NCBI GenBank assembly: GCA_025267735.1
Contig: CM046295.1
Span: 13,403,167 to 13,467,166, forward strand
Reading direction: 5' to 3'
Source of the DNA: Mactra quadrangularis
Taxonomy: Eukaryota; Mollusca; Bivalvia; Venerida; Mactridae
Length of the DNA: 64,000 nt
Shown here: piece by piece, positions 22,693 through 34,060 of the stretch
Layout of the letters: each line of letters begins with the position of its first letter
Position numbering within the stretch: position 1 is the stretch's first letter
Position numbers and translations under genes: made by a program
The notes under the pieces: model-generated
The model's input: the letters and a program-made list of their open reading frames with translations, nothing else
Database searches by the model: none
Told to the model about the DNA's origin: nothing

Positions 22693-22980
22693 GCCCGTCC
22701 AGCTAGCTCAGTCGGTAATCTACAAATCTACCGATCGATTGTTCGTGGATTCGAATCCCATGCGGGGCATACTTTCACGGAGCTTGGTAATTATATAATT
22801 TCTACGACTATTCTCCCCCCTAACACGTATACTAAATCATGTTGGATTCATTGATGAAAATATGCGATAAGTTATTTATTATCAGCTAATTTAGCATTTC
22901 CAGGGACGGTGAGTAGGTTACTGACAGCTAGGAAATTAATTATACAATATGTTGCTACTTTGTTAACCCCTCCAAAACAA
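22693..22980 (+). repeat. SINE family A, near full length
   Basis: Head 'gcccgtccagctagctcagt', B-box 'ggattcgaatccca', body 'cttggtaattatataattt', degenerate 3' end 'gttgctactttgttaacccc'. Confidence 0.8.
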
Positions 22981-23072
22981 GTTAAGAAACACTAAAATCA
23001 AGTATACAAATAACACAATGGAGCAAATCATTTAAAAGGCATTTAAAATTATGTTTTAAAAAGAAAAAAATG

Positions 23073-23143
23073 TGCATCGGCCGGGAATCGAACCCGGGCC
23101 GCCCGCGTGGCAGGCGAGCATTCTACCACTGAACCACCGATGC
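23073..23143 (-). tRNA. tRNA-Gly (GCC), copy 1
   Basis: 71 nt. Perfect 7-bp acceptor stem (GCATCGG/CCGATGC), discriminator A, anticodon loop with GCC, T-arm CCGGG TTCGATT CCCGG, and matching A and B boxes. Downstream on the minus strand is a T-rich stretch (complement of 'aaaaagaaaaaaa'), a suitable Pol III terminator. Identical in sequence to the copies at 26179 and 28661. Decodes GGC/GGU glycine codons. Confidence 0.96.
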
Positions 23144-23520
23144 TTACGAGAAGTGACGGCCTACTCAATACTCATCAACGTTTAGCGTTCAACGTAAACA
23201 CAAGTTTAACGTAACGTTAACCAACCGTAACGTCAATACGTTATAATATAGTATATTGACAGGCGAACGATACTATATACCACGCGAGTTCATTCGTCAC
23301 GTGACCTACAAACTGTCAAGTCATCAATTTTACACGTCAATAAGTATTTCTTAATACAGTTTAAAAGGTTTAACTTTTCGTGTTTGTATAGATATTGTTG
23401 AAACCCCGCACTCAATGAATATTTGTAACCTAATTTTAAGATAAAAAATTAGAACTAAAAAGGCGCTCACATTTTCGATGTTAAATGAGTAGTATCTTGG
23501 TCATTTCTTATAAACTAAGG

Positions 23521-23813
23521 GCCGGGTCGATAGCGCAGTTGGTAGCGAGCCGGGATTTGGATACTCGTGCCCGAGGGGGTGCGGGTTCGAATCCCACCCG
23601 GGGAGGTTATACCCTTCCATGAAAATTTGACAATAATGTCGGTTTTCCTCCATTGGTTAGATAATATGGAGAAGTTTCCGGCCTTGTGGAAGGGTAGGTG
23701 AGTACTGGTTATAGACAATGGTCCAGGAAAGCTAAGTTAGGTGCGCTGGACGCCGTGAAATGACCTAAAATTGTGTTGATACGGCGTTAACTCCAATAAA
23801 TAAATAAATAAAT
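23521..23813 (+). repeat. SINE family B, full length
   Basis: Best-preserved family-B copy: 'gtcgatagcgcagttggtag' (A box), 'gggttcgaatcccaccc' (B box), complete body, 3' end ACGGCGTTAACTCCAATAAA and an (AAAT)n tail. Confidence 0.9.
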
Positions 23814-24083
23814 ATAAACTAAGGGTATTAAAGTATATTTATGAATTCAAACGTAAATTAACTGAGTGCCTGTATAATTATTTTCAACTATACCACAGTT
23901 TATTCAGAGTGTTTATTTTAAATTCAAACGTTACATAAGCAAGTTTGTCAAAAAATTAATTTCGACGACCAGCTAACCTAACTACCATTCCTTGATAACC
24001 TCCTTCCACCAGATATTGCATTTTCTTCGCTGAAATATATTTTTCTATAGTCAGCAGTTTTTGGGGTTTTGGGATTTTTTTAA

Positions 24084-24300
24084 ATAGGGTTTAACGTCGT
24101 ATTCAACACATATTTAGGTCATATATACAACGGCCAGCTCTTCCTACTATAGGTTTACTGGACACTTTTTTATCACCAGAACTAACTTACCCTAACACGA
24201 GACTGACAACTAATGTATAGGGTATAACCTACCGCGACCGGGCTCGAATCCGCGATCCCCGGATTCAAAGTCAGATATCAGTGTTCAAGCTTAAAACAAA
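24084..24300 (-). repeat. SINE-like element (family C), full head and tail
   Basis: Minus strand: tRNA-like head with 'gcggattcgagcccggtcgc', then a body unlike A or B except for 'ggttataccctat', and the same 3' end type (TGACCTAAATATGTGTTGAA...CGACGTTAAACCC). A third combination of head and shared tail. Confidence 0.65.
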
Positions 24301-24843
24301 ACTCTTTGAAAAAATGTACACCAAATAATACAGTGTAACCTCTCTACTACAGCCATGCAGTAGTAGGGTTATGTTAAGTTGGTGAATATAAATATAGAAG
24401 TGACTGCCGTTAATTGGTCAAACTCATTGTAGACAAACAACAACAAATGATTGTTATTTAAAATATGGTTTGTAATGGGAAAAAATTATAGATCATATAC
24501 ATGTACATGTAGTGTATAGCCATAATTCACATGAATAATCATAAAAACTGCTTCTTTGGCCATGTTCAAAGACGTTTTCCCTATATGGTGGATCATTACT
24601 TCTCTATCATTACATCAATAGTGTTGATAAAATGAGGACACTTTCATTCGACCCAGGCTCGTGATTTACATGCTACTGTTTTTAGTAAGACCATTTTCAT
24701 GATTGAAAAAAAACTCACAAAATTTGGACGCTCATAGATGTCCTAATGATTAAGAGATGGTTCTTTGTAAAAGGTGGACTTTAAATGAAGCTATAGCTTC
24801 AAAAATTCTCCGTTTTTTTTATAAAAGGCGGTTGAAATGACGC

Positions 24844-25240
24844 CAATCTCCGTAAACAGATATCCTGTAGAGCATTGTCGTACAGGATCTCTACTTTCTC
24901 CGTGGAAGGTCATGTCGAGATGAACTTTGTGTCGACCAATCAATGCGTAGCTTTCATCTAGACGAAACACTATTAATAACATTTTGATTTCGTAATTTCT
25001 ATTTTTAGACCAAGGTTTGCAAGCTACTCTAACAGCGGTATCATTCACAGTCTGCGATTGGACGGCTCAGTTCAAATTGCGTGACGTAGACGATGTAAAC
25101 AAGTTACGTATCATAACAATTTCGGCATAAGTATAATGATGAGAAACGGTCACCTGAACGTGACCTTCGTTTGGAAAAGGCCAGATCTAAATTATCGAGT
25201 AGGCTAGCGGAAAATTTTAGATCGGGTTTTAATCAGATTG
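24844..25240. mobile_element. 397-bp interspersed element with 9-bp TSD, copy 2
   Basis: Same CAATCTCC start and CAGATTG end as 6844-7246, flanked by AAATGACGC at 24835-24843 and 25241-25249. Most of the length aligns to copy 1, including 'gcgtagctttcatctagacg' and 'caggatctctact'. Confidence 0.82.
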
Positions 25241-25324
25241 AAATGACGCAAGTTTACTCCTATTTGTGAGACAGCCGTTATTGAAGATTTATCTTTTACA
25301 TTAGGAGACATTTCTCTAAAATTT

Positions 25325-25530
25325 CCCACCTGGGGAGGTTATACCCTTCCATGAAAATTTGACAATATTGTCAATTTTCCTCCATTGATTAGATATATCG
25401 AGAAGTTTCCGGCCTTGTGGAATGGTATGTGAGTACTAGTTATAGATAAGGGACCAGGAAAGCTAGGTTAGGTGTGCTGAACACCGTAAAATAACCTTAA
25501 AAATGTGTTGACACGGCGATTAACGCAGTT
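25325..25530 (+). repeat. SINE family B, 5'-truncated
   Basis: Starts at the head/body junction 'ccacctggggaggttatacc' and runs to 'gtgttgacacggcgatta' with an A-rich tail. Confidence 0.85.
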
Positions 25531-25913
25531 TTAAAAAAACCTCCACACTCCATTTATATAATTGTAAGATATAAACAGACGTAAGTATATTGCGTAGGAC
25601 GAGCCCACACTTAACTTTGTAATATATACATTGAAACATGATACGAGTAATTTGATTTGAATGAAAGAAAACTGATTAAATATTCGATCATTATTTATAT
25701 TTGAATAAATTTTAAAATTCTATTTTTAATCTTTCTTATTTCATCTATTGTTAAAATATGATGACAATTTCATTTTTTATTTGATCTTCTTAAATTTCTC
25801 AAACCAGTTCTGTAAGGTCGGACTATTTTTACAGTCTTTTAATTTCGAGAAATTTTGAGGAATTTTCAAACATTTTTTTTAATTTCTTCTTTTTCTATGT
25901 TAAATGCATTTTA

Positions 25914-26064
25914 ATATTGTTCGGTTTTTTTCTAAACTATTAATACATGAATAATTTCACGGTGACTTCATGTTTTTAATAACATTCATGATATTGTGAT
26001 AGTTTGTATTCAATCACCGTGAAGTTATTCAAACTTTGACAATTGGAAAAAAATGAACGTATAG
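25914..26064. mobile_element. ~150-bp TA-type MITE, diverged copy
   Basis: Left 'gttcggtttttttctaaac' and right 'tttgacaattggaaaaaaat' are inverted, with the inner pair 'gaataatttcacggtga' and 'tcaccgtgaagttattcaaa'. Better copies at 45868 and 57680. Confidence 0.7.
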
Positions 26065-26178
26065 TAATTGAAACTTTGAAGAGCAATAACTAAAATAATT
26101 GGTTAATCTTGTATGGCATTTTTGTATTTTTTTTTTGCATGTTAACACTAATGTGGAGGTGGTTTTAAATAAAATATG

Positions 26179-26249
26179 TGCATCGGCCGGGAATCGAACC
26201 CGGGCCGCCCGCGTGGCAGGCGAGCATTCTACCACTGAACCACCGATGC
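26179..26249 (-). tRNA. tRNA-Gly (GCC), copy 2
   Basis: Identical in its 71 nt to copies 1 and 3. A TTTT-type terminator follows on the minus strand (complement of 'aaataaaat'). Its 5' flank shares 'actcatcaacgttta' with copy 1 and 'tactcaaagtttacgttgca' with copy 3, so the gene and flank were duplicated together. Confidence 0.96.
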
Positions 26250-26510
26250 TTACGTTAGGTTGAGATTACAAAACTAGACATACTCAAAGTTTACGTTGCA
26301 TTTTACGTGAAGTAACGGCCTACTCCATACTCATCAACGTTTATCGTTGGACGTAAACACAAGCTTGCTGGTCATATGATTTCCTGGATCTCTGTCTACT
26401 ATAGCAGACGTTTACATTCCAAATTTTCACTTTTTCTGGTCAATAACTAGACAGTCAAGAACATTGACCTGTGGTCATTTCAGACAATAAAACTAAAAAA
26501 TCTCTATGTC

Positions 26511-26832
26511 CGCCCGAAAAGGTTATACCCTTCTATGAAAATTTGACAATAATGTCAATTTTCCTGCATTAATAAGGTATATGGAGAAGTTTCCGGCCTT
26601 GTGGAAGGGTAGGTTAATACCGTAGTCTGTTCAATTACCCTAAACGTTCCAAAACGTTCCGTAACGCTACATTCGGAACTCCTCGGTCATTCGCTTTAGA
26701 AAGTTCGGGGTTATTGAACAGGCTACTGGTTATGGACAAGGGTTTAAGAAAGCTAGGTTAGATGCGCTAGACGCCGAAAAATAACATTTAAAATGTGTTG
26801 ACCCGGAGTTAAACCCAGTATAAATAAATTGT
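26511..26832 (+). repeat. SINE family B, headless, split by an insertion
   Basis: Body 26511-26620 and 3' part from about 26726 are continuous in other copies. A ~105-bp CCTGTTCAATTA-family element (about 26621-26725) interrupts the site usually reading 'gagtactggttatagac'. Confidence 0.85.
26621..26725. mobile_element. Short CCTGTTCAATTA fold-back element inside a SINE
   Basis: Left 'gtagtctgttcaattaccct', right 'gttattgaacaggctac'. It contains 'gttccgtaacgctacattcg' as in the long relative at 46698-47018, but the ~200-bp middle is deleted. Confidence 0.8.
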
Positions 26833-27299
26833 CACTGATGTACGGTAAATTGCAGTTTCTTTTATTAAGAAGAAAACAATATTACACCAAAGAAATCAAT
26901 ATCATTTTTTAATTTATGTTAATAAATGTACCTTTTCAATGATTGCCATTTTCGATAAAAATTCGTGTGGCTTCAATTTGAATCTCAGTTAAAAATGGAT
27001 TTTAAATGATAAGAACAATTTGAATTTTTTAATAACAGGATCTGCGTTGTTTGAACTTCGTTCAAAGTTCGTTGGCCATTTCGATGTTAGGATTACTTTT
27101 TCATACTTAGGAAAATGTCATCATTATATTTTCTATAAAACAATATAAACATGTATACACAGAGCACCATAACAAAACGTTTGTATCAACCAAAGCCGAT
27201 TATTCGAAAAGTAAAAAGGTATTTATGTTTATGTTTTTGTATTTTATATTTATCTACATCTATATTATTTTCATACATCGAACGTGGTCATGTTATATA

Positions 27300-27795
27300 A
27301 GGCACTAGCTTACAGATTTGTTGTTTTTTTCTATAATTTCAAAATACCATTCAGTGTCTGTAATTGTGTCTAAAAATAATTCTTAATATTATTTTAGGAC
27401 AAACTGACCTATAGATTGCAAGAAATATACAATAAAAGTCACAAAAATGCACTAAAATTGTCTATACCGTGACATACGGGGTAGATAGTTACTACATGAA
27501 ACACCATCATTTGTAGTTGTATGTCCATTTGCACGAAAGTTGTCATTATTAGAACACCACTTTCCTGTCTAAAAAATATTTCCATACAAATTTGATAGTT
27601 TTAGAAAAAGTTGATATTTGTCTCGACATAGACACATTTAGTGCATTTTTGTGTATTTTGTTGTATATTTCTTGCTACATACAGGTCAGTTAGTCTTCAT
27701 GTAGTAAGATTTTAATTTTTTGACACAATTACAGACACTGAACGGTATTTTGAAATTATAGAAAAAATAAACCAAATCTGTGAACTAGAACCTTT
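27300..27795. mobile_element. TIR element, AGTTCACAGATTT family
   Basis: Outer ends 'ggcactagcttacagatttg' and complement of 'aaatctgtgaactagaac' are inverted. Inside, 27336-27440 recurs inverted at about 27660-27765 ('caattacagacactgaacgg'), so it is partly a fold-back of itself. Other copies: 43245-43500, 44845-45200, 18918-19030. Confidence 0.7.
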
Positions 27796-27942
27796 AAGAA
27801 AAGAGTCAAGTAAAGATGGTTAGAAGACTCAGAAGCCGAGTATGAACTTAAAATGTGATAATTAACGACAACAATCAATATGTATCTTATTTTAATACAT
27901 GTTATTATAGTATTGACAAATACATAGATAAATAATTCCATC

Positions 27943-28083
27943 CCACCCGGGGAGACGTTGCCGGTCTTTTTGAAGGGTAAATGAGTACTTGTTATAGAAA
28001 AGGGTCCAGGAAAGCTAGGTTAAATACACTGGACACCGTAATATAACCTAAATTGTGTTGACACGGCGTTATATCCAGTATAA
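27943..28083 (+). repeat. SINE family B with internal deletion
   Basis: 'cccacccggggaga' joins directly to 'cgttgccggtctttttgaag', skipping about 75 bp of body, then runs to 'gttgacacggcgttatatcc'. Confidence 0.8.
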
Positions 28084-28660
28084 AAATAGGTAAATAACAA
28101 AAAGGTAACCTACATTGTATAAGCCAAAATCTATTTTTAACAACTTAGTCGAAATAACATACCACCTTACTATTTAAACTCACGGTCCAACGAATTGTAA
28201 ATTTATTCTTTTTAGATAATTTCCAGCTTGACGTAGGCCTTGTTTGAATATATCAATTACATATAAAGAATATTAAGATCGGTTGCATTTTTATTGATAT
28301 TTGCTTAAATCTATTCAAATTTTATTTTCTTGCAAGATATAATTACAGCTAAACTCGAGACGACATTCGTTACGAATAGCATTGGTTGGCCATCTTTTAT
28401 TTTAAACATAATTTAAATATCCATATTTTCTCACAAATATGTCGATGTTCCTCCGTTAATTTTTAAGTGTTCGGTCCCATATGGAATCGTTATGTGAGAA
28501 TTGGTGAACAAAAACTGCAAAAACTGGATATGTGAACAGGCTGAAATGATAGCTATAATTGATCTAAGTTGAAAAATTAATTTAAATTTTGAATAAACAT
28601 ATGGACAAATAATGAAAATTGAGCAATTTATTTGTAAATAAAATTTAAAAATTAAAAATG
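28084..28660. other. Non-coding flank of tRNA-Gly copy 3
   Basis: AT-rich with no feature seen. A minus-strand open frame running across the tRNA is an artefact. Confidence 0.5.
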
Positions 28661-28731
28661 TGCATCGGCCGGGAATCGAACCCGGGCCGCCCGCGTGGCA
28701 GGCGAGCATTCTACCACTGAACCACCGATGC
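28661..28731 (-). tRNA. tRNA-Gly (GCC), copy 3
   Basis: 71 nt, identical to the other two. The minus-strand 3' flank has a TTTTT stretch (complement of 'aaaaattaaaaa'). The 5' flank shares 'tactcaaagtttacgttgca' with copy 2. Confidence 0.96.
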
Positions 28732-30494
28732 TTACGTAGGTTAGCTGTTTCAAAAATCGATATACTCAAAGTTTACGTTGCATTTTGAACAAACGTTACG
28801 TCAAAACGTTTATTTTAAGTGTTATTTTTCGGACGATACGGAAACTCACGAAAATCAACGATTAACATTTCGTTATTTTATATATAACCTAGATCTAATA
28901 TTTTTACGATTTATGCGGAAAAATCCCGAAGTTTTTCGACCGTCCGATGTAGCTTCTATAAATCTTTTCATATCACGTGTCTTGACTTTATCATGAGTAT
29001 TTTTGATGAGAGTGCGGCTCAAGTGATGGGGCCGAAGGAGCCAAATTCCTAATCCTAGATTCTGTAAATAGATAGAAAACACATAATTGACACTAATATA
29101 TATATAATATTTTAGATCTAGCTGTCTTGACCCTTTAATTTATTTTCAGATCCCCATAAAAAATCCCTTGCCGCCCAAATAAAGAACATTTGTCAATCGT
29201 GTTCCATAAAAATGTCATTCAGTAAGTCAAGCGTAAAATGAATTAATAAATCTTATTATCACATGTGAAAGACAGGTGTTATTTTATACTTCTTTTATAA
29301 TAAGAAAAAATAACTCAAGTCGGACTAGTTTATTCTAACTTGAGTGGTTTCCCTTGTTTTTGAAAAGTTATCTTACATCGCAATGATAAAATGTAGTATT
29401 TCGGATTAAATTAACGCAACATAGAGCCTGCAAGTTGAGCAAATGATTAGTTTTTTATTTGCAGATAAGTAACATGATATAGCCATGAGGGTTTAATTTT
29501 AAAATGTTTACAAAACTAGGTTTTATTTTGTTATATCTTTTCAACAGTTAGATTCAGATGAGACGATCAGTACACCTAATCATTATAACTACATTATTTG
29601 TCACGGAACTTACCTGTATGCGCTAGGAGGAAGTATATGTAAGTGCAGTATAGCTCAGTCAGGAGAGCACTGAACTTGTTAGCGAGATGTCCTGGGTTGG
29701 AGTTCCGGTCATGTTGCAAATGTTTTCTTACCTTGGGCTGAATTTACATTACAGCGTAAGTTCACTCATTCAAATGCGACCTCAGAAAACGCACATACTT
29801 CATCTTCCGGGCTATTTTCTTATAATTGATACTTGGTGGATTGGTGAATATCTGAAATATCTGAAACTTGAAATGCTTGGTCAAATTATTCCGCAGTCAT
29901 TTTGGTAGCCATAGAAACGCCGTCAATAACGTAAAATATTCAAGAGGTTTAATAATACCGTTTCAAAAGTTTTTGAATTAACATAAATAGCGGTTTAATT
30001 CAATGTTTTACATATATATTCTCATTTGACATGAGTAAACTTCTTTAGACCGATCACGGTACGTTTGTTTTCAATACATCCGAAAAAAAGGCCATTATAT
30101 TGAACCGTGTTGAAAGATGTCATGTAGCTTCTAATATGGTCTCTGGAATAGCTAAAACTACATTTTACCGTTCATGGTACGTTAAACTCAATGTAACCGT
30201 ACAACAGGTTTTTTATTCTGAACCATGTTGCTTAGGTTGTTTCACCTGTGACATGAATTTAAATCGCTTGTTAACATCGTTAAATATAAGTTCACCTTAA
30301 TTTTGTATTAATCCGAACGTTACGGTCATTATCCCGGACTATGAACCGTACTGTACGGTTATTATACCAATCCATGTTGTTCAAAAAGAGATCAATTCAA
30401 CCCGGGTATTCATAAATACGAGTAGATCAGTGTAAAAACCGAATTAAATACCATTTAACGAATCAAAGTACTGATAGTACAGCTGTGTGTTCAG
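28732..30494. other. Non-coding, no confirmed feature
   Basis: A weak tRNA-like stretch at 29640-29715 (A box 'tagctcagtcaggagagc') lacks a foldable acceptor stem. Variants of 'gaaccgt/acggt' recur between 30045 and 30365, without a clear period. No exon recognised. Confidence 0.45.
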
Positions 30495-30717
30495 TAACGA
30501 CTATTGGCTAACGTTACTGGAACGGGACAACTCAACCCGAAGACAACTCAAGCCGTGTATAACTCAACTCAAAATTGGGACAACTCAATCCGTTAGTAGG
30601 GGATTGAGTTGTCTTGGGTTGAGTTTTTGTTGGGTTGGTTTTTCTTTGGGTTGAGTTGTTCCGACACTTCCGTTACGGAACGTTTTGGAACGTTCAGGGT
30701 AACTGAACACGCTACTG
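30495..30717. mobile_element. Fold-back element with GACAACTCAACCC repeats
   Basis: Outer inverted ends around 'gtgttcagtaac' and 'gtaactgaacacgctac'; the interior is a near-palindrome of GACAACTCAACCC and its complement GGGTTGAGTTGTC. The end sequence CGTTCCAAAACGTTCCGTAACG groups it with 26621, 46698 and 62155. Confidence 0.8.
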
Positions 30718-30875
30718 ACGAAAGGCGCTATTGAGATTATGAAATAGCTGATGAATGAATATCGTCGTATACCCACGTTCAATGAACGTAATCATAAATC
30801 TTAACGGTTCGACCGTCGGCATCAGACGATGATAATAACATACTCTTGTCAAAACTTTACACAAAAAAAACCATC

Positions 30876-31690
30876 TGAGGTGTGTTCAACAATGCGGGCG
30901 CTCGCTCGAGCGCCCGCCTCGCGAATTGTTTTGTTATTGAACGACTGCGAGCGCTCATTCTATAAATAGAAGAAGGTGAAGATATCGGTCAGTCAGACCG
31001 TTTGTGTACAGAATGGCGAGCGTTCGCTATAAAAATCCAAGACGAAGTTAAACAGCACATTACATGTATTAAAAAAGGGGGGGGGGTGAATCAAAATTAT
31101 TTCTGCTGATACACAAGATCTTTCATATTTTCCTACCATGCATAAATCATAGTGAATCAATTTACTGTACCAAATAAAGGGTACATTTAGAGTATCACAT
31201 GCATTGCGTGGGTAGTTTATGTGGAACAAGTAGTTTACACAAGTTTGCGTCCACTTTTCAGAAAAATTCTTTGATATATTTTTTTGTATATTTAGATATG
31301 GTCGTGATAAAATGAACACAAATTTCATTTATGCGGCACATGTATAATATTCAGCATCTGACACACTAGCTTATATGATATACTAAACCGAAGTTTAGAT
31401 CGATGTAAATCCCTCTGAAATACGATAAATACACAGAAGGCTTGAGATTAAAGCATTGGATATTTCGTATTTGGTTATTTTAAGTCTGCTATATATTTTT
31501 TCAATGTACCGATTTGAGTACCGGTATCAAAACGAAACGGCATTTACCGGAATTTAAATAACAATTTATAAGCGAAACACCTCTCGAGCTGTATCGCGGG
31601 CGCACGCGAGCGCACGGGCGAGCGCCCGCGTTCAGAACGCGTGCGCTCGATGTCGCCCCGAGCGCTCGCATTGTTGAACGCACCTCTGTT
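30876..31690. mobile_element. TIR element with GC-rich ends, about 815 bp
   Basis: Left 'gaggtgtgttcaacaatgcg' followed by GGCGCTCGCTCGAGCG; right end is the complement 'gagcgctcgcattgttgaac' then GCACCTCTG. The subterminal 60-120 bp are strikingly GC- and CpG-rich (GAGCGCCCGC motifs) in an AT-rich window. The interior is AT-rich and non-coding. The CAGAGGTG terminus is hAT-like, but no clear TSD was found. Confidence 0.65.
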
Positions 31691-32211
31691 AAAAAAGAAA
31701 AAGCGCTATGTGCGAGGTTTGTGCGCTTTTTATAAAGGTGCGCGATTTTACAGTAATGGGCGGTAAATCGAGCGAACCTTGGGTACAAATTATCAAGCGT
31801 CTTACGATCTATTTTAGTCGTAAATCTTTCCATAATGTATTGTTGAATTATCGTAAGATTTTTGATAATATGCTGCCCTTATAACCATTTGTTGATAATA
31901 AATTTTAAAAGTGCACTACAGTCTATTTTAAAACACAATATCACATTGATGGAGCTCATTCTCTTGGGTTGTGATTATTATGTTATCGCCCTTATTATTC
32001 CGCGTGAAATTTCTAAAATTAATGGATTGACAGTTGTTATTCAGTCATGCAAATCTTTATAAAATTTGACTCATTTTTTAGAAGTTTGCATTTCCTTGTT
32101 TATTTGAATACAGCTTGAAATTCGTCGTTCTCACCTGTCAGTAACACCGGGCCAATTATATGAAACGAGCCGACTTGATCAGTTAGTCACCTGTCATTTG
32201 CTTCGCAAGTA
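31691..32211. other. Non-coding, no feature recognised
   Basis: AT-rich spacer before the 54-bp tandem repeat. 'cttacgatctattttagtcg' near 31801 resembles the ATCGTAAG ends of a MITE family, but no partner end was found. Confidence 0.45.
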
Positions 32212-32950
32212 CGTATTCTACGAAGGATTCGGAAACGCCCGAAGTTTTACGATTAATCTGCAAGGTGTATTTTACGAAGGCTCCGAAAATGTCCGATGTT
32301 TAACGATTGATGTGCAAAGTGTTTTAACGAAGGCTCCAAAAATATCCGACGTTTTACGATCAATGCACATGGTGTATTTTACGAAGGCACCGAAAATATC
32401 CGACGTTTTACGATCGATGTACACGGTGTATTTTACGAAGGCACCGAAAATATCCGACGTTTTACGATCGATGTACACGGTGTATTTTACGAAGGCACCG
32501 AAAATATCCGACGTTTTACGATCGATGTACACGGTGTATTTTACGAAGGCTGCGAAAATATCCGACGTTTTACGATCGATGTACACGGTGTATTTTACGA
32601 AGGCTGCGAAAATGTCCGATGTTTAACGATTGATGTGCAAAGTGTTTTAACGAAGGCTCCAAAAATATCCGACGTTTTACGATCGATGTACACGGTGTAT
32701 TTTACGTAGGCTCCGAAAATATCCGACGTTTTACGATTGATGTACACGGTGTATTTTACGAAGGCTGCGAAAATGTCCGATGTTTAACGACTGATGTACA
32801 AAGTGTATTTTACGAAGACTCCGAAAATATCCGACGTTTTACGATTGGTGTACCCGGTGTATTTTACGAAGGCTCCGAAAATATCCGACGTTTTACGATT
32901 GCTGTGTAAAAAGTATTTAACGAAGACTCCGAAAATGTCCGATGTTTGAC
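32212..32950 (+). repeat. 54-bp tandem repeat, about 14 copies
   Basis: Unit of about 54 bp built on 'aaatatccgacgttttacga', 'tcgatgtacacggtgtattt' and 'tacgaaggc(t)ccg'. Central copies are identical; the edges vary. As 54 is a multiple of three, open frames run on both strands (for example repeating ISDVLRSMYTVYFTKAPK), but the frame breaks in later copies. Minisatellite, not a gene. Confidence 0.9.
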
Positions 32951-33816
32951 GAGTACTAAATAAAATATCGATATCAAACCTTGAAAATAAAACACATCAA
33001 ATATGTTTAAATCGTGTTTTATAGTTCATAAAAATTTTACCCTGATTTGAATATATAATATATTTAGTCCATCTTTTATAAAGTCATAAAATTGTCTAAA
33101 TGTGTTTTGGCCTAGTTAACCAGTTTAACGTTTTATTTAAGAGGTTTTCCATGAGCGAATTAAGGGATGGTTTTAAGGGGTCACAACTTCGTTCTGAGTT
33201 ATCAATAAATATGTCGAGGTAATATTTTAAAATATCATGTTTAAATTGAAATTCAGTAATTTTGACAAAATATCCAGCGGCAAAAAATACATTGGTCCAA
33301 AGCATTTAACTCTTATTGATGTATAACCCTTTCAAAATCTCAACTATAATGTTTCCCCTTTAACCCCAGCCACCCTCTAACCACCCGCCAACCACCCCTT
33401 TAACATATTTTTACTACACTTGTATTTTAACAAAATGTTCAACCATTTATCACCTACATCTTAGTAAAAACAGTTTTAAATAAAGATACATATTAGAATA
33501 AAGTCGTTTTATGTTGCGTTTTAAGTATTCACTAACATTTTAACAAAAAATAAAACACATACAACTCGCTTGTCCCATATTCAATGCGTCTGATGAAATG
33601 TTAAAGAAAGCATTTAAACAAGAAATCATCATTTAAACATCAAAGAATTGCTTCAGTAAGAAGTGTGAGTCGTTTAAGATATTGTTCCCTCCAAAAATCG
33701 TTTAGACGAATGAAATTTTGAGAGAAAAACTGATACTTTTTAAACGTACTTTTGCTAATTTAAATAATCATATAAATTATATAAAACAATTAATCCATTT
33801 AACATTATTTTAGACA
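32951..33816. other. Non-coding, no feature recognised
   Basis: AT-rich; no exon, RNA or repeat identified. Confidence 0.5.
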
Positions 33817-34060
33817 TATGTTGATCTCGAAGTGGGTACAGGTTCGAATCCCACCAGGGGCGGTTATACCCATCCATGAAAATTTGACAATAATGTCAAT
33901 TTTCCTTCATTAATAAGGTATATGGATAATTTCCGTTCTTGCGGAAAGGTAGGTGTGTACTGGTTATGAGTATTGGTTGTGTCAAGGAAAGCTATGTTAG
34001 GTGCGCTGGTCGATGTAAAATAACCTAAAATGTGTTGAAATGGCTTTAAACCATGTAAAA
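33817..34060 (+). repeat. SINE family B, partial head
   Basis: Starts inside the head (B-box 'caggttcgaatcccacc'), then body with 'gaaaatttgacaataatgtc' and 3' end 'gtgttgaaatggctttaaac'. Confidence 0.82.

Noticed and set aside
26029..26235. 68-codon minus frame with SPATRAARVRFPA
   Set aside because: Another frame through tRNA-Gly copy 2.
28431..28769. 112-codon minus frame with ACHAGGPGSIPGRC
   Set aside because: This is the familiar false peptide produced by reading through a tRNA-Gly gene.
29640..29715. tRNA-like stretch with an A box
   Set aside because: Acceptor and T stems do not pair; at best a decayed tRNA or SINE head.
32198..32626. 142-codon + frame and 104-codon - frame with 18-residue repeats
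   Set aside because: 54-bp minisatellite; frame breaks in the outer copies, and no start context or homology is recognised.
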